DNA of 64,000 nt from Aliiroseovarius sp. PrR006 (GCF_010500215.1 NZ_JAAGOY010000004.1:558001-622000); one strand, 5' to 3'; shown: positions 26,837-37,264, counted from the first letter of the stretch. Notes: generated by a model not told the origin, from the letters alone. Program-made: numbers and translations.

Positions 26837-27397
26837 ATGTCTGCACTAAAAATCAAAAAAGGTTCCTCCCGCAAGTCGGCTTATGACCTACGTGACCCGA
26901 ACTCGGACATCGTCGAAAGCCACACTCTGGCCTGCGTGGTGGACAACGAAGCCGGTGTTCTGGCGCGCGTCATCGGTCTGTTTGCTGGCCGTGGATACAA
27001 CATCGAAAGCCTGACCGTGGCCGAGGTTGATCACGAAGGGCACCTGTCACGTATCACCATCGTCACCACCGGCACACCTGCCGTGATCGAACAGATCAAG
27101 GCGCAGCTGGGCCGCATCGTTCCCGTACATGAAGTGCATGACCTGACCGTCGAAGGCCCGGCAGTCGAGCGTGAACTGGCGCTTCTGAAAGTCGAAGGTG
27201 CCGGTGACAAACGCGTCGAAGCGCTGCGTCTGGCCGACATCTTCCGTGCCAACGTTGTCGACAGCACGCTGGACAGCTTTGTGTTCGAGATCACCGGCAC
27301 GACCGAGAAGATCGACGCCTTTGCCGAGCTGATGCGCCCTCTTGGCCTCAGCGAAGTGGCCCGCACCGGTGTGGCCGCCCTGCCCCGCGGCGTATAA
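26837..27397 (+). CDS. ilvH: acetolactate synthase small (regulatory) subunit
   Basis: Binds valine and confers feedback inhibition on IlvB. The 186 residues begin with an extension (SSRKSAYDLRDPNSDIVESH), then the ACT domain HTLACVVDNEAGVLARVIGLF...GYNIESLTVAEVD at about residues 30-65, then the C-terminal regulatory domain. A strong ribosome site AAGGAGGG overlaps the ilvB stop, which ensures balanced subunits. Confidence 0.95.
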   Translation: MSALKIKKGSSRKSAYDLRDPNSDIVESHTLACVVDNEAGVLARVIGLFAGRGYNIESLTVAEVDHEGHLSRITIVTTGTPAVIEQIKAQLGRIVPVHEVHDLTVEGPAVERELALLKVEGAGDKRVEALRLADIFRANVVDSTLDSFVFEITGTTEKIDAFAELMRPLGLSEVARTGVAALPRGV

Positions 27398-27418
27398 GTA
27401 CACCAGCAGAAAAAACAG

Positions 27419-27451
27419 ACGCCCGGTTGCATCAGCGGCCGGGCGTTTTTT
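27419..27451 (+). terminator. intrinsic terminator of ilvBH
   Basis: A stem of ten pairs including two wobble pairs, GCCCGGTTGC-ATCA-GCGGCCGGGC, followed by G and six T. Confidence 0.9.
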
Positions 27452-27491
27452 ATTGGCGGTGCACCCACCTACGAAAATCATGCACCCGGAA

Positions 27492-27520
27492 AGAAAAACG
27501 GGGTGCCCATCGGGCACCCC
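27492..27520 (-). terminator. intrinsic terminator of nrdJ (minus strand)
   Basis: Perfect 9-bp stem GGGGTGCCC-ATC-GGGCACCCC; read on the minus strand it is followed by CGTTTTTCTTT. It ends the nrdJ transcript 170 bases after the stop. The 27521-27688 stretch between terminator and stop has no gene. Confidence 0.85.
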
Positions 27521-27688
27521 AGTTTCACTGATAGGGCTCTTCATTGGTACCGCTCAGTGTTATTGCCTGCGGCCCTACCTGTGTCGGGGGCAAGCGCACC
27601 TGCCCCATGTTAGGATGGCGGGCATCCCCCGTACCCACCCTAACCTTGCCCGGGCCACCACTTGGGACAGGCGGCCCAGACGAAACCG

Positions 27689-30600
27689 TTAACTACAGCC
27701 CGTGGTCGAGCCGCAGGTGTTGCACTTCATGCACGTGCCGTTGCGCACCAGCGTATAGTTTCCGCACTCGCCGCAGGGATCCCCTTCGTACCCCTGCATC
27801 TTGGCCTTCGTGCGTGCGTCAATGGTGTTCACAGTGCCGGTTGAAACCGAGGTCTCGGTCACCGACATCTCGACCACGGCGGTGTCACCACCCGCCGTTT
27901 CCGGAACCAGAGTGTTCAACGTCGCCACGGGATCGGTTCCCGTCAGGGCCGTTCCACCCGCTTCGGCACCGCCCTGCAGCACCACCAGCTCTTGCGGCAG
28001 ACGCTTACGCAGATAGCCAGTCGAGCTAATTTGTTTCAGCACTTCCAAGGACTTAGTAGCTGCTGTCTCGGACGGTTCTTGAACGTTCGACACGCCCTCT
28101 TCCTCGCCACGGCCCAGATCATCGAAGGTCGCGCCTTGCGGTTTCACATGCGCCAGATCGGTGCGGTCCAGATAGGACACGGCCAGCTCGCGGAAGATGT
28201 AGTCCAGGATCGACGTCGCGTTTTTGATCGAGTCGTTGCCCTGCACCATCCCAGCCGGTTCGAACTTGGTGAAGGTGAAGGCGTCCACGAATTCCTCAAG
28301 CGGCACGCCGTATTGCAGGCCCACTGACACGGCGATGGCAAAGTTGTTCATCATCGCACGGAAGCCAGCGCCTTCCTTGTGCATGTCGATGAAGATCTCG
28401 CCCAGATTGCCGTCTTCGTATTCGCCAGTCCGCAGATAGACCTTGTGACCACCGACGATGGCTTTCTGGGTATAGCCCTTGCGGCGCTCGGGCAGCTTCT
28501 CGCGTCCGCGTGCGACCTCTTTGATCACCACTTTTTCGATGATCTTCTCGGCCAGCGTCACGGCCTTCTCGTGGGTCGAGCCCGAGGCCAGAATTTCTTC
28601 TGCTTCCTCATCATCCTCGACCAGAGCCGCGGCCAAAGGCTGGCTCAGCTTCGAGCCATCGCGATAGAGCGCATTGGCCTTCACACCCAGCGACCAGCTG
28701 AGTTCATAAGCCTTCTGGCAGTCCTCGATCGTCGCATCATTCGGCATATTGATCGTTTTCGAGATCGCTCCCGAGATGAAGGACTGCGCCGCGGCCATCA
28801 TGTGGATATGGCTGTCAACACTCAGGAAACGCTTGCCTTTTTTGCCGCACGCATTGGCGCAGTCAAAGACGTTATAGTGCTCTTCCTTCAGGAACGGCGC
28901 GCCTTCCAGCGTCATCGTGCCCAGAACGTGGTCGTTCGCGGCTTCGATGTCCTTACGGGTGAAGCCGAGGTGACGCAGCAGGTTGAACTCGGGATCGTTC
29001 AGCTTTTCTGCCGGAATGCCCAGAACGTTGGTGCAGAACTCCTCGCCCAGCGTCCACTGGTTGAAGACAAAGCGGATGTCGAAGGCGGAGGGCAAGGCTG
29101 CCTCGATCTTCTCGATCTCGTTCTGACCAAAGCCGTGACCGATCAGCGTGGTGTGGTTGATCGCAGGTGCGTTACCCATGGTGCCGTGGCCGACCGCATA
29201 GGCGATGATCTCTTCGATTTGCGCGCTGTCATAGCCCAGCTTTTCAAGCGCGGCAGGCACCGAGCGGTTGATGATCTTGAAGTAGCCACCACCGGCCAGC
29301 TTTTTGAACTTCACCAGTGCAAAGTCGGGCTCGATCCCGGTCGTGTCGCAGTCCATCACCAGACCGATGGTGCCGGTGGGTGCAATCACAGACACCTGCG
29401 CATTGCGGTAGCCGTGCTTTTCACCCAGCGCATAGGCTTCGTCCCACGCACCCATGGCCAGATCGACCAACTTGGCATCGGGGCAGTTTTTCATGTCCAG
29501 CGGAACCGGCTTCACGGCCAGATCCTGATAGCCTTCGCTGGCACCGTAAGCGGCGTTACGATGGTTCTGGATGACGCGCAGCATGTGTTCTTTGTTGCGC
29601 TCGTAGCCTTCAAAGGCACCCAGCTCGCCCGCAATCTCGGCCGACGTCGCATAGGCTACACCGGTCATAATCGCGGTCAGCGCGCCACAGAGCGCCCGGC
29701 CTTCGTCGCTGTCATAGCCATAGCCCATGTTCATCAGAAGGCCGCCAATATTGGCATAGCCCAGACCCAAGGTTCGGAAAACATAGGATAATTCCGCGAT
29801 CTCTTTCGACGGGAACTGCGCCATCATGACCGAGATTTCCAGCGTGATGGTCCACAGGCGCGTGGCGTGCATGTAGTCTTCGGCCTGGAATTGACCATCC
29901 TTCAAGAAGGTCAGCAGGTTCATCGAGGCAAGGTTACACGCCGTGTCGTCTAGGAACATGTATTCCGAACACGGGTTCGAGCCGCGGATCTGGCCGTCTT
30001 CCGGGCAGGTGTGCCACGCATTAACCGTGTCGTGGTACTGGATGCCGGGATCAGCACAGGACCATGCGGCGTGGCCAATCTGCTCCCACAAATCACGTGC
30101 CTTGATGGTCTTGGCGACAGTGCCGTCGGTGCGGCGGATCAGCTCCCAGTCTGCATCGGCTTCAACGGCTTTCAGGAAGCTGTCGGTGACGCGGACCGAG
30201 TTGTTCGAGTTCTGGCCGGAGACGGTGGCATAGGCCTCGCTGTCCCAGTCGGTGTCATAGGTCGGGAACTCGATCGAGCCAAAGCCCTGCTTGGCATAAT
30301 CCAGCACGCGCTTGACGTAAGCTTCTGGAATGGCGACCTTTTTCGCGGCGCGCACCGCGTCTTTCAGCGTCTCGTTTGTTTTGGGGTCATAGGCATCTTC
30401 TTCTTTGCCGTCCCATGCGCGGATAGCAGCGAAGATATGGTTCAGATGCTGTTCATGCATCTTCGAGCCAGCGACAAGCGAGGCCACCTTCTGCTCTTCT
30501 TTGACCTTCCAGTTGATGTATTCCTCGATATCCGGGTGGTCGGCATCGACGATCACCATCTTGGCTGCTCGACGGGTGGTGCCACCCGACTTGATCGCGC

Positions 30601-31396
30601 CAGCAGCGCGGTCACCGATTTTCAAGAAGCCCATCAGGCCCGAGGACTTGCCGCCGCCCGACAGCGGTTCATCCGCCGCACGGAGGGACGAGAAGTTAGT
30701 ACCAGTGCCGGAACCGTATTTGAACAGGCGCGCCTCGCGGACCCAAAGGTCCATGATGCCGCCGTCACCCACCAGATCGTCGCCGATTGACTGGATGAAG
30801 CAGGCATGCGGCTGCGGATGCTCATAGGAAGACTTGGAACGGGTCAGCTTGCGGGTTTTGTGATCGACATAATAGTGGCCCTGCGCAGGCCCATCGATGC
30901 CGTAAGCCCAGTGCAGACCGGTGTTGAACCATTGCGGGCTGTTCGGGGCGGCGCGCTGGCTTGCCAGCATGTGGCGCATTTCGTCGAAATAGGCACGGGC
31001 GTCTTCTTCGGTGGTGAAGTATCCACCCTTCCAGCCCCAATAGGCCCACGCACCAGCCAGACGGTTGAATACTTGCTTGGCCGACGTCTCGCCTCCGAAA
31101 CGCTCACCTTCGGGCAGGTCTGCCATCGCCTTCTCATCCGGAACCGAACGCCACAGGAATTCAGGAACGCCCTTTTCCTTGACCTTCTTCAAAACGGCGG
31201 GGACACCAGCTTTACGGAAGTATTTCTGCGCAATCACATCGGACGCCACCTGGCTCCAGCTTGTCGGCACTTCGCAGTCGTCCAGTTTGAAAACGATGGT
31301 GCCATCTGGGTTGCGAATTTCGGACGCCGTCGTGGTGAAATCCAGCTCTGAATACGCGCCCTGCCCCGATTTTGTGAATTTGCGTTCAATCTTCAT
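27689..31396 (-). CDS. nrdJ: vitamin B12-dependent (class II) ribonucleotide reductase
   Basis: Reduces ribonucleotides to deoxyribonucleotides using adenosylcobalamin as radical source, with or without oxygen. The 1235 residues match the long alphaproteobacterial NrdJ. Features: [10 protein letters not shown] near residue 233, [11 protein letters not shown] near residue 395, [21 protein letters not shown] near residue 477, [20 protein letters not shown] near residue 675, and a C-terminal Cys-rich end (CGECGNYTL...[14 protein letters not shown]) that supplies the redox thiols or a zinc site. It depends on the cobalamin whose synthesis genes lie 20 kb away. Paired NrdR boxes about 200 bases upstream imply nucleotide-responsive repression. 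Confidence 0.95.
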   Translation of the reverse strand: MKIERKFTKSGQGAYSELDFTTTASEIRNPDGTIVFKLDDCEVPTSWSQVASDVIAQKYFRKAGVPAVLKKVKEKGVPEFLWRSVPDEKAMADLPEGERFGGETSAKQVFNRLAGAWAYWGWKGGYFTTEEDARAYFDEMRHMLASQRAAPNSPQWFNTGLHWAYGIDGPAQGHYYVDHKTRKLTRSKSSYEHPQPHACFIQSIGDDLVGDGGIMDLWVREARLFKYGSGTGTNFSSLRAADEPLSGGGKSSGLMGFLKIGDRAAGAIKSGGTTRRAAKMVIVDADHPDIEEYINWKVKEEQKVASLVAGSKMHEQHLNHIFAAIRAWDGKEEDAYDPKTNETLKDAVRAAKKVAIPEAYVKRVLDYAKQGFGSIEFPTYDTDWDSEAYATVSGQNSNNSVRVTDSFLKAVEADADWELIRRTDGTVAKTIKARDLWEQIGHAAWSCADPGIQYHDTVNAWHTCPEDGQIRGSNPCSEYMFLDDTACNLASMNLLTFLKDGQFQAEDYMHATRLWTITLEISVMMAQFPSKEIAELSYVFRTLGLGYANIGGLLMNMGYGYDSDEGRALCGALTAIMTGVAYATSAEIAGELGAFEGYERNKEHMLRVIQNHRNAAYGASEGYQDLAVKPVPLDMKNCPDAKLVDLAMGAWDEAYALGEKHGYRNAQVSVIAPTGTIGLVMDCDTTGIEPDFALVKFKKLAGGGYFKIINRSVPAALEKLGYDSAQIEEIIAYAVGHGTMGNAPAINHTTLIGHGFGQNEIEKIEAALPSAFDIRFVFNQWTLGEEFCTNVLGIPAEKLNDPEFNLLRHLGFTRKDIEAANDHVLGTMTLEGAPFLKEEHYNVFDCANACGKKGKRFLSVDSHIHMMAAAQSFISGAISKTINMPNDATIEDCQKAYELSWSLGVKANALYRDGSKLSQPLAAALVEDDEEAEEILASGSTHEKAVTLAEKIIEKVVIKEVARGREKLPERRKGYTQKAIVGGHKVYLRTGEYEDGNLGEIFIDMHKEGAGFRAMMNNFAIAVSVGLQYGVPLEEFVDAFTFTKFEPAGMVQGNDSIKNATSILDYIFRELAVSYLDRTDLAHVKPQGATFDDLGRGEEEGVSNVQEPSETAATKSLEVLKQISSTGYLRKRLPQELVVLQGGAEAGGTALTGTDPVATLNTLVPETAGGDTAVVEMSVTETSVSTGTVNTIDARTKAKMQGYEGDPCGECGNYTLVRNGTCMKCNTCGSTTGCS

Positions 31397-31598
31397 TGTG
31401 CCCTGTCCAGTCCCTTTAGTCGTCCCTTGCGGCCCGTCAGCGCAAAGGATCTGCCCTTTTCGATCAAATTTCGTGCTAGTCGAAGAGGCTGAGGATAAGG
31501 CACAGGATTATCGCCGAGCGCTGCACACCTTCAAAGTGACGCACCCTAGAAACTTCAAAATCGAAGCATAGCCCCTGTTTCACCCTACCAACCGCGGC

Positions 31599-31614
31599 CC
31601 ACTATATGTTGTGG
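31599..31614 (-). promoter_or_regulatory. NrdR box 1 upstream of nrdJ
   Basis: CCACTATATGTTGTGG closely fits the NrdR consensus acaCwAtATaTwGtgt over its core. It lies 203 bases upstream of the nrdJ ATG and includes a TATAGT -10-like element on the minus strand. Confidence 0.65.
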
Positions 31615-31630
31615 CCCTTTCGACTAGCCC

Positions 31631-31646
31631 CCACAATCTGGCGTAG
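31631..31646 (-). promoter_or_regulatory. NrdR box 2 (degenerate) upstream of nrdJ
   Basis: CCACAATCTGGCGTAG keeps the key C4, A6, T9 and G13 of the NrdR box. It starts 32 bases (three turns) from box 1, the standard spacing of NrdR pairs. Confidence 0.45.
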
Positions 31647-32089
31647 TCGCCCCTATACCGTCAACGATAAATTAAGAGATATCCCCAACTCTTTTCTGTT
31701 GACGCATTTGCTTGCACAATGCTCGGAAGTCGCTCGGTTGATTCTCACTTTACTCTACCCTGGCGAGAAACCTTCTTTTGCTAGCGAATTGGCTGACTTA
31801 CGCTTCAAACACTACATATTGCTTGAAGCGATGGCATTCCCCACTAGCGATAGCGTCTTGTCGGGGCCCGTGCCGTTTTCGTGACACACCGACACGCATC
31901 TTGCTTACACATGCAGCGAATCTAACAGGCTTCACAGGTCAAACGCTTCAGAAACCGACTCACATGTTGGCGCAAATACCGAGGTGCAGAATTAGGGAAA
32001 CGAAGGATCCTGTCGCATAGAGACCCCCACATATAGTGGCATGGGTCGCCACCGGAAGTTCTCTAACGACGAACTCTTTTGTAGAAGAG
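31647..32089. other. gene-free, AT-richer stretch between nrdJ promoter and tRNA-Pro
   Basis: About 440 bases with no convincing coding region. It contains an 8-bp inverted repeat CGCTTCAA/TTGAAGCG with a 14-base loop at 31801-31830 and a short palindrome CCACATATAGTGG at 32027-32039. No copy of the tRNA 3' end is visible, so I see no attachment-site duplication. Function unknown. Confidence 0.5.
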
Positions 32090-32166
32090 TGGTCGGGACG
32101 GCAAGATTCGAACTTGCGACCCCCTGTACCCAAAACAGGTGCGCTACCAGACTGCGCTACGCCCCG
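32090..32166 (-). tRNA. tRNA-Pro (anticodon TGG)
   Basis: Minus-strand cloverleaf of 77 bases with encoded CCA. Acceptor CGGGGCG/CGTCCCG, D stem GCGC/GCGC, anticodon stem CCTGT/ACAGG around loop TTTGGGT (anticodon TGG), and T arm GCAAG-TTCGAAT-CTTGC are all paired. Reads CCA (and other CCN) proline codons. Confidence 0.97.
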
Positions 32167-32238
32167 AACGCCTCTTCCTTACCGATGTGTTTCGGCAATG
32201 AAAAGAGAGAATTCCCCACAAAATGAAATGTTGGGCGA

Positions 32239-32745
32239 TTATTCTGAAACCGCTGCATCACACGGCCAAGCGGCCATTGCCTGATCAAAGGCGGGATGCC
32301 TCAACTCGCTGCCTTCGGCGATCCCAAGTCGCACAGTCAGCCCCCCGTTCAGTTCAAGCACAGCACTGACGCCCTGCCCTCCGTCGATCGGCGTTGTGTC
32401 GTGCGGGATCGCATTCTCGTGTATCCGCGACACGGTCCCATCAGGCTGAATAAATATCATATCGAGCGCGATCAGAGTGTTCTTCATCCAGAAGCTGACC
32501 TGTTGAGGTTTCTCGAACAGGAAAAGCATTCCATGGGTGGCGGGCATCGCTTCGCGGAACATCAAACCTTGAGCCCGCTCATTTGGGTCATCCGCCACCT
32601 CGACTGTAAAGGTTGCTTGCCCCCAGTTGCCCCGAACAGAGATGCGATCAAACTGGCACTCTGCAGCTTCTGCCCACCCTACGCTCAGAACTGCGGAAAA
32701 AATTGCGCAACAGATGATCCCCCCCGTGCGCAAAGATGGGATCAA
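32239..32745 (-). CDS. DUF192-family secreted protein
   Basis: Small secreted or periplasmic protein of unknown function. Start taken as TTG at 32745, which overlaps the stop of the cold-shock gene (TTGA) and gives about 168 residues opening with a signal sequence ([21 protein letters not shown]); an ATG at 32778 is the alternative but would run 37 bases into the upstream gene. DUF192 features: [44 protein letters not shown], cited here as residues 65-110. Cotranscribed with the cold-shock gene. Confidence 0.78.
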   Translation of the reverse strand: MIPSLRTGGIICCAIFSAVLSVGWAEAAECQFDRISVRGNWGQATFTVEVADDPNERAQGLMFREAMPATHGMLFLFEKPQQVSFWMKNTLIALDMIFIQPDGTVSRIHENAIPHDTTPIDGGQGVSAVLELNGGLTVRLGIAEGSELRHPAFDQAMAAWPCDAAVSE

Positions 32746-33287
32746 GATGTGGTCTCGTCGTCGACAGCCGCATCCCAAGCGTGAACGGAAACCGCCATCT
32801 TGCCACGCTTCCCGTCAGCTGCGCGAATGCTGATCGCTTCCCCGGGCTGAAGATCGGCAAGACCCGACCGGCGCAGAACCTCGATATGGACGAAAATATC
32901 TTCGGAACTGCCGAACGCATTGGCGAACCCAAATCCCTTGGCCTTGTCGAACCATTTTACGCGGGCGGGCTCCATGTCTCCGATGCTGTCGGGATCGACC
33001 AGCCCCTCGACAATCTCTTCTAGCTGATGGACGTCATCCCCTTCCGGGGGCGCAATCGACAAAACGCTGATCGCCTGATAGCCACGATCCGTGGCCTGAA
33101 CGGTGATTTCGATGCTGGATCCGTCGGCGACAGAGCTTTGGCCAAAATTGCGCAAAACATTGGCGTGCAACAGAATATCTGCCCCACCTTCATTCGCAAC
33201 TACAAACCCGAACCCCTTGTTCGGATCGAACCATTTGACCTGCCCTTGCACCACTTCCGGCGCGCGGGCATCACCCATCTGCGACAT
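32742..33287 (-). CDS. cold-shock protein with two cold-shock domains
   Basis: A 181-residue RNA/ssDNA-binding protein. Two complete CSDs are visible: first at about residues 12-80 ([15 protein letters not shown]) and second at about 110-178 ([18 protein letters not shown]), separated by an acidic linker. The start at 33287 is chosen because AGAGGT lies just upstream; the frame is open ten codons further. Double-CSD proteins are common in alphaproteobacteria and may act as RNA chaperones or transcription antiterminators. Confidence 0.9.
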   Translation of the reverse strand: MSQMGDARAPEVVQGQVKWFDPNKGFGFVVANEGGADILLHANVLRNFGQSSVADGSSIEITVQATDRGYQAISVLSIAPPEGDDVHQLEEIVEGLVDPDSIGDMEPARVKWFDKAKGFGFANAFGSSEDIFVHIEVLRRSGLADLQPGEAISIRAADGKRGKMAVSVHAWDAAVDDETTS

Positions 33288-33401
33288 ATCAACCTCTAGC
33301 ACATTTCGTCCCCACATTTACTATTGGGGCGTTTGCAGGGGCGACGCAAGCCCCGCAACCCTGTATTTTTGGATAGGTAAAGACCAAAAGCGGTAAGATT
33401 A

Positions 33402-34007
33402 TCAGGGATTCAGCCGCTCAATCGTCCAGTTCTGATCCTGCCCAGAGCGCGTCCAGCGGAAACGGTCATGCAACCTGAATGCACCATCTGCCCAGAACTC
33501 GATTTCGACAGGTTGGATACGATATCCACCCCAAAAATCAGGGCGTTGAGGGGTTGGGCCGTGCTGTGCTGTCACCTTCGCAACCTTGGCCATCAAACTC
33601 GCGCGCGACGACAGGGGTTGGCTCTGCCGAGACGCCCAGGCACCAAGTTTGCTTTTCAGAGATCGTGACGCAAAGTAATTGTCGGCCTGCACGCCTTCTT
33701 CGCGGGTTACGGTTCCACGCACGCGAATTTGGCGCCTGAGACTTTTCCAGTGCATAACGAATGCAGCCTTCCCAGCCTGTTCGATTTCCTGCGCTTTGAC
33801 CGAGCCATAATTCGTGTAGAAAACGAACGCGTCGTCTTCGATGTCTTTCAGAAGCACCATCCGCGCATTGGGCAGACCATCTGCATCGACGGTCGAAAGC
33901 GCAATCGCATTCGGATCGTTCAATTCATTTTTTTCGGCTTCGGCCAACCAGTGTCGCGCAATGACAAACGGGTCGTCGCCTGCAAAAATTCCGTCACGTT
34001 CAGACAT
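33402..34007 (-). CDS. pdxH: pyridoxamine 5'-phosphate oxidase
   Basis: FMN enzyme that makes pyridoxal 5'-phosphate, the last step of B6 synthesis and salvage. The 201 residues contain the FMN-binding segments [29 protein letters not shown], quoted here as residues 48-76, and the C-terminal WSRSGQ-type end ([20 protein letters not shown]). Full-length for the family. Divergent from fabI. Confidence 0.93.
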   Translation of the reverse strand: MSERDGIFAGDDPFVIARHWLAEAEKNELNDPNAIALSTVDADGLPNARMVLLKDIEDDAFVFYTNYGSVKAQEIEQAGKAAFVMHWKSLRRQIRVRGTVTREEGVQADNYFASRSLKSKLGAWASRQSQPLSSRASLMAKVAKVTAQHGPTPQRPDFWGGYRIQPVEIEFWADGAFRLHDRFRWTRSGQDQNWTIERLNP

Positions 34008-34165
34008 TTGCTTTCCCTCTCACTCGGTTCATCTTTGCATGAACCCACCCGATAACTTGGCCAAATCCCGCCATTTCACAAGCACATAGCGCCATGCCGG
34101 ACTTGAAGACGTACCGTCAATCGCATAAACGGTCTTAACGCAGTATCGCGGGACGAGGAATATTT

Positions 34166-34984
34166 ATGTCGACCGAATTGATGAAGGGAAAGCGTGGCCT
34201 GATCATGGGGCTCGCAAATGATAAATCCATTGCATGGGGAATTGCGAAGGCCTGTGCCGACGCCGGCGCCGAGCTTGCCTTTTCCTATCAAGGTGAGGCT
34301 CTGAAAAAGCGGGTTGGACCGCTGGCAGACCAGCTTGGTTCGGACATTGTTCTGGAATGCGATGTGGCAGATCAGGCGTCGATTGACGCGCTGTTTGCCG
34401 AGTTGGAGAAGAAATGGGGCAAGCTGGACTTCATCGTCCATGCCATTGGTTTCTCAGACAAAAACGAGCTTCGCGGCCGTTACGTCGACACCAGCCCCGA
34501 GAACTTCCGCATGACGATGGACATCTCGGTCTACAGCTTCACAGCTGTTGCGCGCCGCGCGGCTGATCTGATGACCGATGGTGGCTCAATGCTAACGCTG
34601 ACCTATTACGGTGCCGAGCAGGTGATGCCGCACTACAACGTCATGGGCGTGGCCAAAGCCGCGCTGGAAGCGTCTGTGCGCTATCTGGCCGAGGATCTGG
34701 GCAAGGACGGCATCCGCGTGAACTCGATTTCAGCGGGTCCGATCAAAACACTGGCTGCCTCGGGCATCGGTGATTTCCGCTATATCCTGAAATGGAACGA
34801 GCTGAATTCGCCCCTTCGTCGCAATGTGTCCATCAACGATGTGGGCAATTCGGCGCTGTATCTGTTGTCCGATCTGGGGTCTGGAGTGACCGGTGAGACC
34901 CATCACGTAGACGCAGGGTACCACGTGGTCGGCATGAAAGCCGTCGATGCGCCTGACATCGACGTGACCACCGGCCGCAAGTAA
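34166..34984 (+). CDS. fabI: enoyl-[acyl-carrier-protein] reductase (NADH)
   Basis: Last reduction of the fatty-acid elongation cycle and target of triclosan-like inhibitors. The 272 residues have the short-chain dehydrogenase fold with LIMGLANDKSIAWGIA near residue 12, the FabI-specific active site Tyr near residue 149 (MPHY) with Lys seven positions later (GVAK), and SAGPIKTLAASGI near residue 189. Start has GAGGAA upstream. Followed after 12 bases by gpt. Confidence 0.95.
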   Translation: MSTELMKGKRGLIMGLANDKSIAWGIAKACADAGAELAFSYQGEALKKRVGPLADQLGSDIVLECDVADQASIDALFAELEKKWGKLDFIVHAIGFSDKNELRGRYVDTSPENFRMTMDISVYSFTAVARRAADLMTDGGSMLTLTYYGAEQVMPHYNVMGVAKAALEASVRYLAEDLGKDGIRVNSISAGPIKTLAASGIGDFRYILKWNELNSPLRRNVSINDVGNSALYLLSDLGSGVTGETHHVDAGYHVVGMKAVDAPDIDVTTGRK

Positions 34985-34996
34985 GGAGCGCACGTC

Positions 34997-35518
34997 ATGA
35001 GCGATCATCGTCTTCCGCATGAAAAAGGGTTCCACATCAGCTGGGATCAGATCCACCGCGACAGCCGCGCGCTGGCGTGGCGATTGGATGGTCAGGGTCC
35101 AGATGATGGTGCGTGGCGTGCCGTTGTTGCGATCACCCGTGGCGGCATGGCCCCTGCCATGATCGTCAGCCGCGAATTGGACATCCGCACTGTGGATACG
35201 ATCAGCGTCAAATCCTATCACGCAGGTGGCGGCAAAGCTGACCAACAGAGTGAGGCTCAGGTGCTGAAATCTCCGGATGCCGCGCTGATGGGCGACGGCG
35301 AAGGCATTCTGATCATTGATGATCTGGTAGACAGTGGCAAAACGCTGGAACTGGTCCGCGAGATGTTCCCCAAAGCGCATTTTGCAACGGTTTACGCCAA
35401 ACCGAAAGGTCGCCCGCAGGTGGACACCTTCATCACCGAAGTCAGTCAAGACACTTGGATTTTCTTCCCCTGGGACATGGCCCTGCAATATGTAGAGCCC
35501 TATCGCGGAACAGACTAA
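34997..35518 (+). CDS. gpt: xanthine-guanine phosphoribosyltransferase
   Basis: Salvages guanine and xanthine with PRPP. The 173 residues show the PRPP-binding motif [14 protein letters not shown] near residue 103 and [10 protein letters not shown] near residue 46. Immediately downstream of fabI with an AGGAG ribosome site; the pair probably forms one message ending at the strong terminator that follows. Confidence 0.9.
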   Translation: MSDHRLPHEKGFHISWDQIHRDSRALAWRLDGQGPDDGAWRAVVAITRGGMAPAMIVSRELDIRTVDTISVKSYHAGGGKADQQSEAQVLKSPDAALMGDGEGILIIDDLVDSGKTLELVREMFPKAHFATVYAKPKGRPQVDTFITEVSQDTWIFFPWDMALQYVEPYRGTD

Positions 35519-35535
35519 GCAGCTCTGATAGAAAC

Positions 35536-35565
35536 AAAAAACCCCGGCCTAGCCGGGGTTTTTTT
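35536..35565. terminator. bidirectional terminator between gpt and the DUF4167 gene
   Basis: Stem CCCCGGC / GCCGGGG with loop CTA, seven T on the right and six A on the left, so it serves both convergent genes. Confidence 0.95.
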
Positions 35566-35585
35566 CTTGCCAATTCGATGGCGAA

Positions 35586-36176
35586 TTACTCGGCAGCTTC
35601 GCCGGACGGATCGGTCGCCTTGGGCGCCGGGTCTTGTGCGGACTCAGACGACTTAGCCTCGTCTTTGCGGGCCGGTTTGCGTGGCTTGCGGGCGCGTGTC
35701 GGCTGGCGACGCGGCTTGCTTTCAGGCGTTTCAACCAGACCATTATCACCGTCATCCGCGATATCGGGCTGTGGCGATTGTGACAGATCGGGCTGATCAC
35801 CTTCCCCCGGTACTGGTTGGTCTGGTGCTGTATTGGCCTGAGCTTCAGCACGCTCGGCACGTGCATCCTTGTCACGCTGCTGACGTTCACGATTCTGCTG
35901 ATCGGCCTGCTGACGGCGGGTCTCGATCTCGCGTTGCGCTTCGCCCAACAGACGCGTGTAATGCTCGGCATGTTGCTGGAAGTTTTCACCAGCCACACGG
36001 TCGTTCGACAGGAACGCATCGCGCGTCAGCTGATTGTATTTGTCGATAATCTGCTGCGGCGTTCCGCGCACCTTCCCCTCGGGACCCGAGCTATCAAACA
36101 CACGGTTGATGATGTTACCCGGGTTGTTCCGGTTGCGGTTCGACTTATTGCGCGAACGTGATTTCGACGATCTCAT
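35586..36176 (-). CDS. DUF4167 family protein
   Basis: A 196-residue, mostly disordered protein. The conserved N-terminal part (RNNPGNIINRVFDSSGPEGKVRGTPQQIIDKYNQLTRDA, about residues 15-55) is the DUF4167 domain; it is followed by a Gln/Arg-rich coiled segment (residues 75-115), an acidic stretch, and a Lys/Arg/Pro-rich block near residues 155-175. Function is not established. It lies downstream of prmC, 240 bases away, so probably has its own promoter. Confidence 0.85.
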   Translation of the reverse strand: MRSSKSRSRNKSNRNRNNPGNIINRVFDSSGPEGKVRGTPQQIIDKYNQLTRDAFLSNDRVAGENFQQHAEHYTRLLGEAQREIETRRQQADQQNRERQQRDKDARAERAEAQANTAPDQPVPGEGDQPDLSQSPQPDIADDGDNGLVETPESKPRRQPTRARKPRKPARKDEAKSSESAQDPAPKATDPSGEAAE

Positions 36177-36418
36177 ATAAAGTATCCGGTCTCAGCACAG
36201 TCTTGCGGCATTTGCCGCGCTGTTGTCTCGGTCACTGACCGCAAAGCAGCCGGATGATCCGATTTTAGGGCTTGTTCCCAGCGGCGGTCCAAGTGGACTG
36301 CGGCGCTGATACCCTTGCTAATCATGTGGCCCGAGAAAACACAAGCCTTATATGGAATATTTGCCAGATTTGGCGGTATTTCGCGCCAATCATCACGGTT
36401 TAGGACACAGGTTGAAGG
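36177..36418. other. intergenic region between prmC and DUF4167 gene
   Basis: About 240 bases with no gene. TTGGCG-N8-CGCCAA at about 36373-36392 is a weak inverted repeat. It presumably contains the prmC terminator region and the promoter of the DUF4167 gene, but neither is clear. Confidence 0.4.
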
Positions 36419-37264
36419 CTAGGCCCCCTTATACCCCGAGGCCGCCACAACACGATCCTTCCCCCCCAGATCCTGATGCACGACGACCGTCGTAAACCCG
36501 GCGGCACGGCAGAGCTCTGACACAGCGTGACCTTGTAGATGCCCAATTTCGAGCAGCAATCGCCCCTCCTCGGCCAGATGGTTCGGCGCTGCTTGGATAA
36601 TAATCCGATAGGCGTCCAGCCCGTCACCGCCAGGGGTCAGCGCCATATGTGGCTCCCAATCGCGCACCTCGGGGGACAGTTGGGTCATTTCGTCTTGGGT
36701 GATGTAAGGCGGATTCGAGACAATCAGATCAAACCGCGCATCCACCACAGGTTCGAACCAGCTTCCAGAATGGAACACAACACGATCAGATACGCCAAGT
36801 AGGTCTGCGTTACGTCCGGCCACGGCCAGAGCAAGCTCAGAAAGATCCACCCCCTGCCCTGTCGCATTGGGACGTTCCGCCAGCAAGGACAACAGGATAC
36901 AGCCTGATCCTGTCCCAAGATCCGACACCGTTTCAAAAGGTGCCGACAGGGCCAGATCGACCAAAAGCTCGGTATCCGGACGCGGGTCCAGCACGTCGGG
37001 GGTCACAATGAAATCCCGCCCGTAAAACGCGCGCCGTCCGACGATTTGGGCGACGGGCTGGCGGGCGACGCGGGCCTCGATGGCCCGCTCGAACGCAGCT
37101 GCCTGATCCGACGTCACATCGTCATACAGCACCAAGGTCAGGCGACTCCGCTCCACCCCCAGCGCATAGGCCAGCAAAATACGCGCGTCACGCGCCGGAT
37201 CGTTGATCCCGGCTTCGCGCAACCTCGCGACAGCCCCGGCCAGCAACACCGCCCCGGTCGTCAC
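36419..37264 (-). CDS. prmC: release factor N5-glutamine methyltransferase
   Basis: Methylates the Gln of the GGQ motif in RF1 and RF2. The 281 residues have an N-terminal helical domain, the SAM-binding motif [16 protein letters not shown] near residue 115 and the catalytic NPPY ([13 protein letters not shown]) near residue 183. The ATG overlaps the prfA stop by four bases, coupling the modifier to one of its substrates; the other, prfB, is also in this window. Confidence 0.95.
   Translation of the reverse strand: MTTGAVLLAGAVARLREAGINDPARDARILLAYALGVERSRLTLVLYDDVTSDQAAAFERAIEARVARQPVAQIVGRRAFYGRDFIVTPDVLDPRPDTELLVDLALSAPFETVSDLGTGSGCILLSLLAERPNATGQGVDLSELALAVAGRNADLLGVSDRVVFHSGSWFEPVVDARFDLIVSNPPYITQDEMTQLSPEVRDWEPHMALTPGGDGLDAYRIIIQAAPNHLAEEGRLLLEIGHLQGHAVSELCRAAGFTTVVVHQDLGGKDRVVAASGYKGA

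Noticed and set aside
28379-29791. 470-codon frame antisense to nrdJ
   Set aside because: Shadow frame; no domain and the nrdJ reading is certain.
32027-32039. CCACATATAGTGG as a third NrdR box
   Set aside because: The half-sites are three bases too close for the NrdR consensus and it is far from the other two.
31647-32166. Integrated element at tRNA-Pro
   Set aside because: No integrase, no direct repeat of the tRNA 3' end and no foreign genes.
32036-32284. Open frame encoding a protein with [11 protein letters not shown]...
   Set aside because: It is the translation of the antisense strand of tRNA-Pro, a well-known spurious protein in databases.
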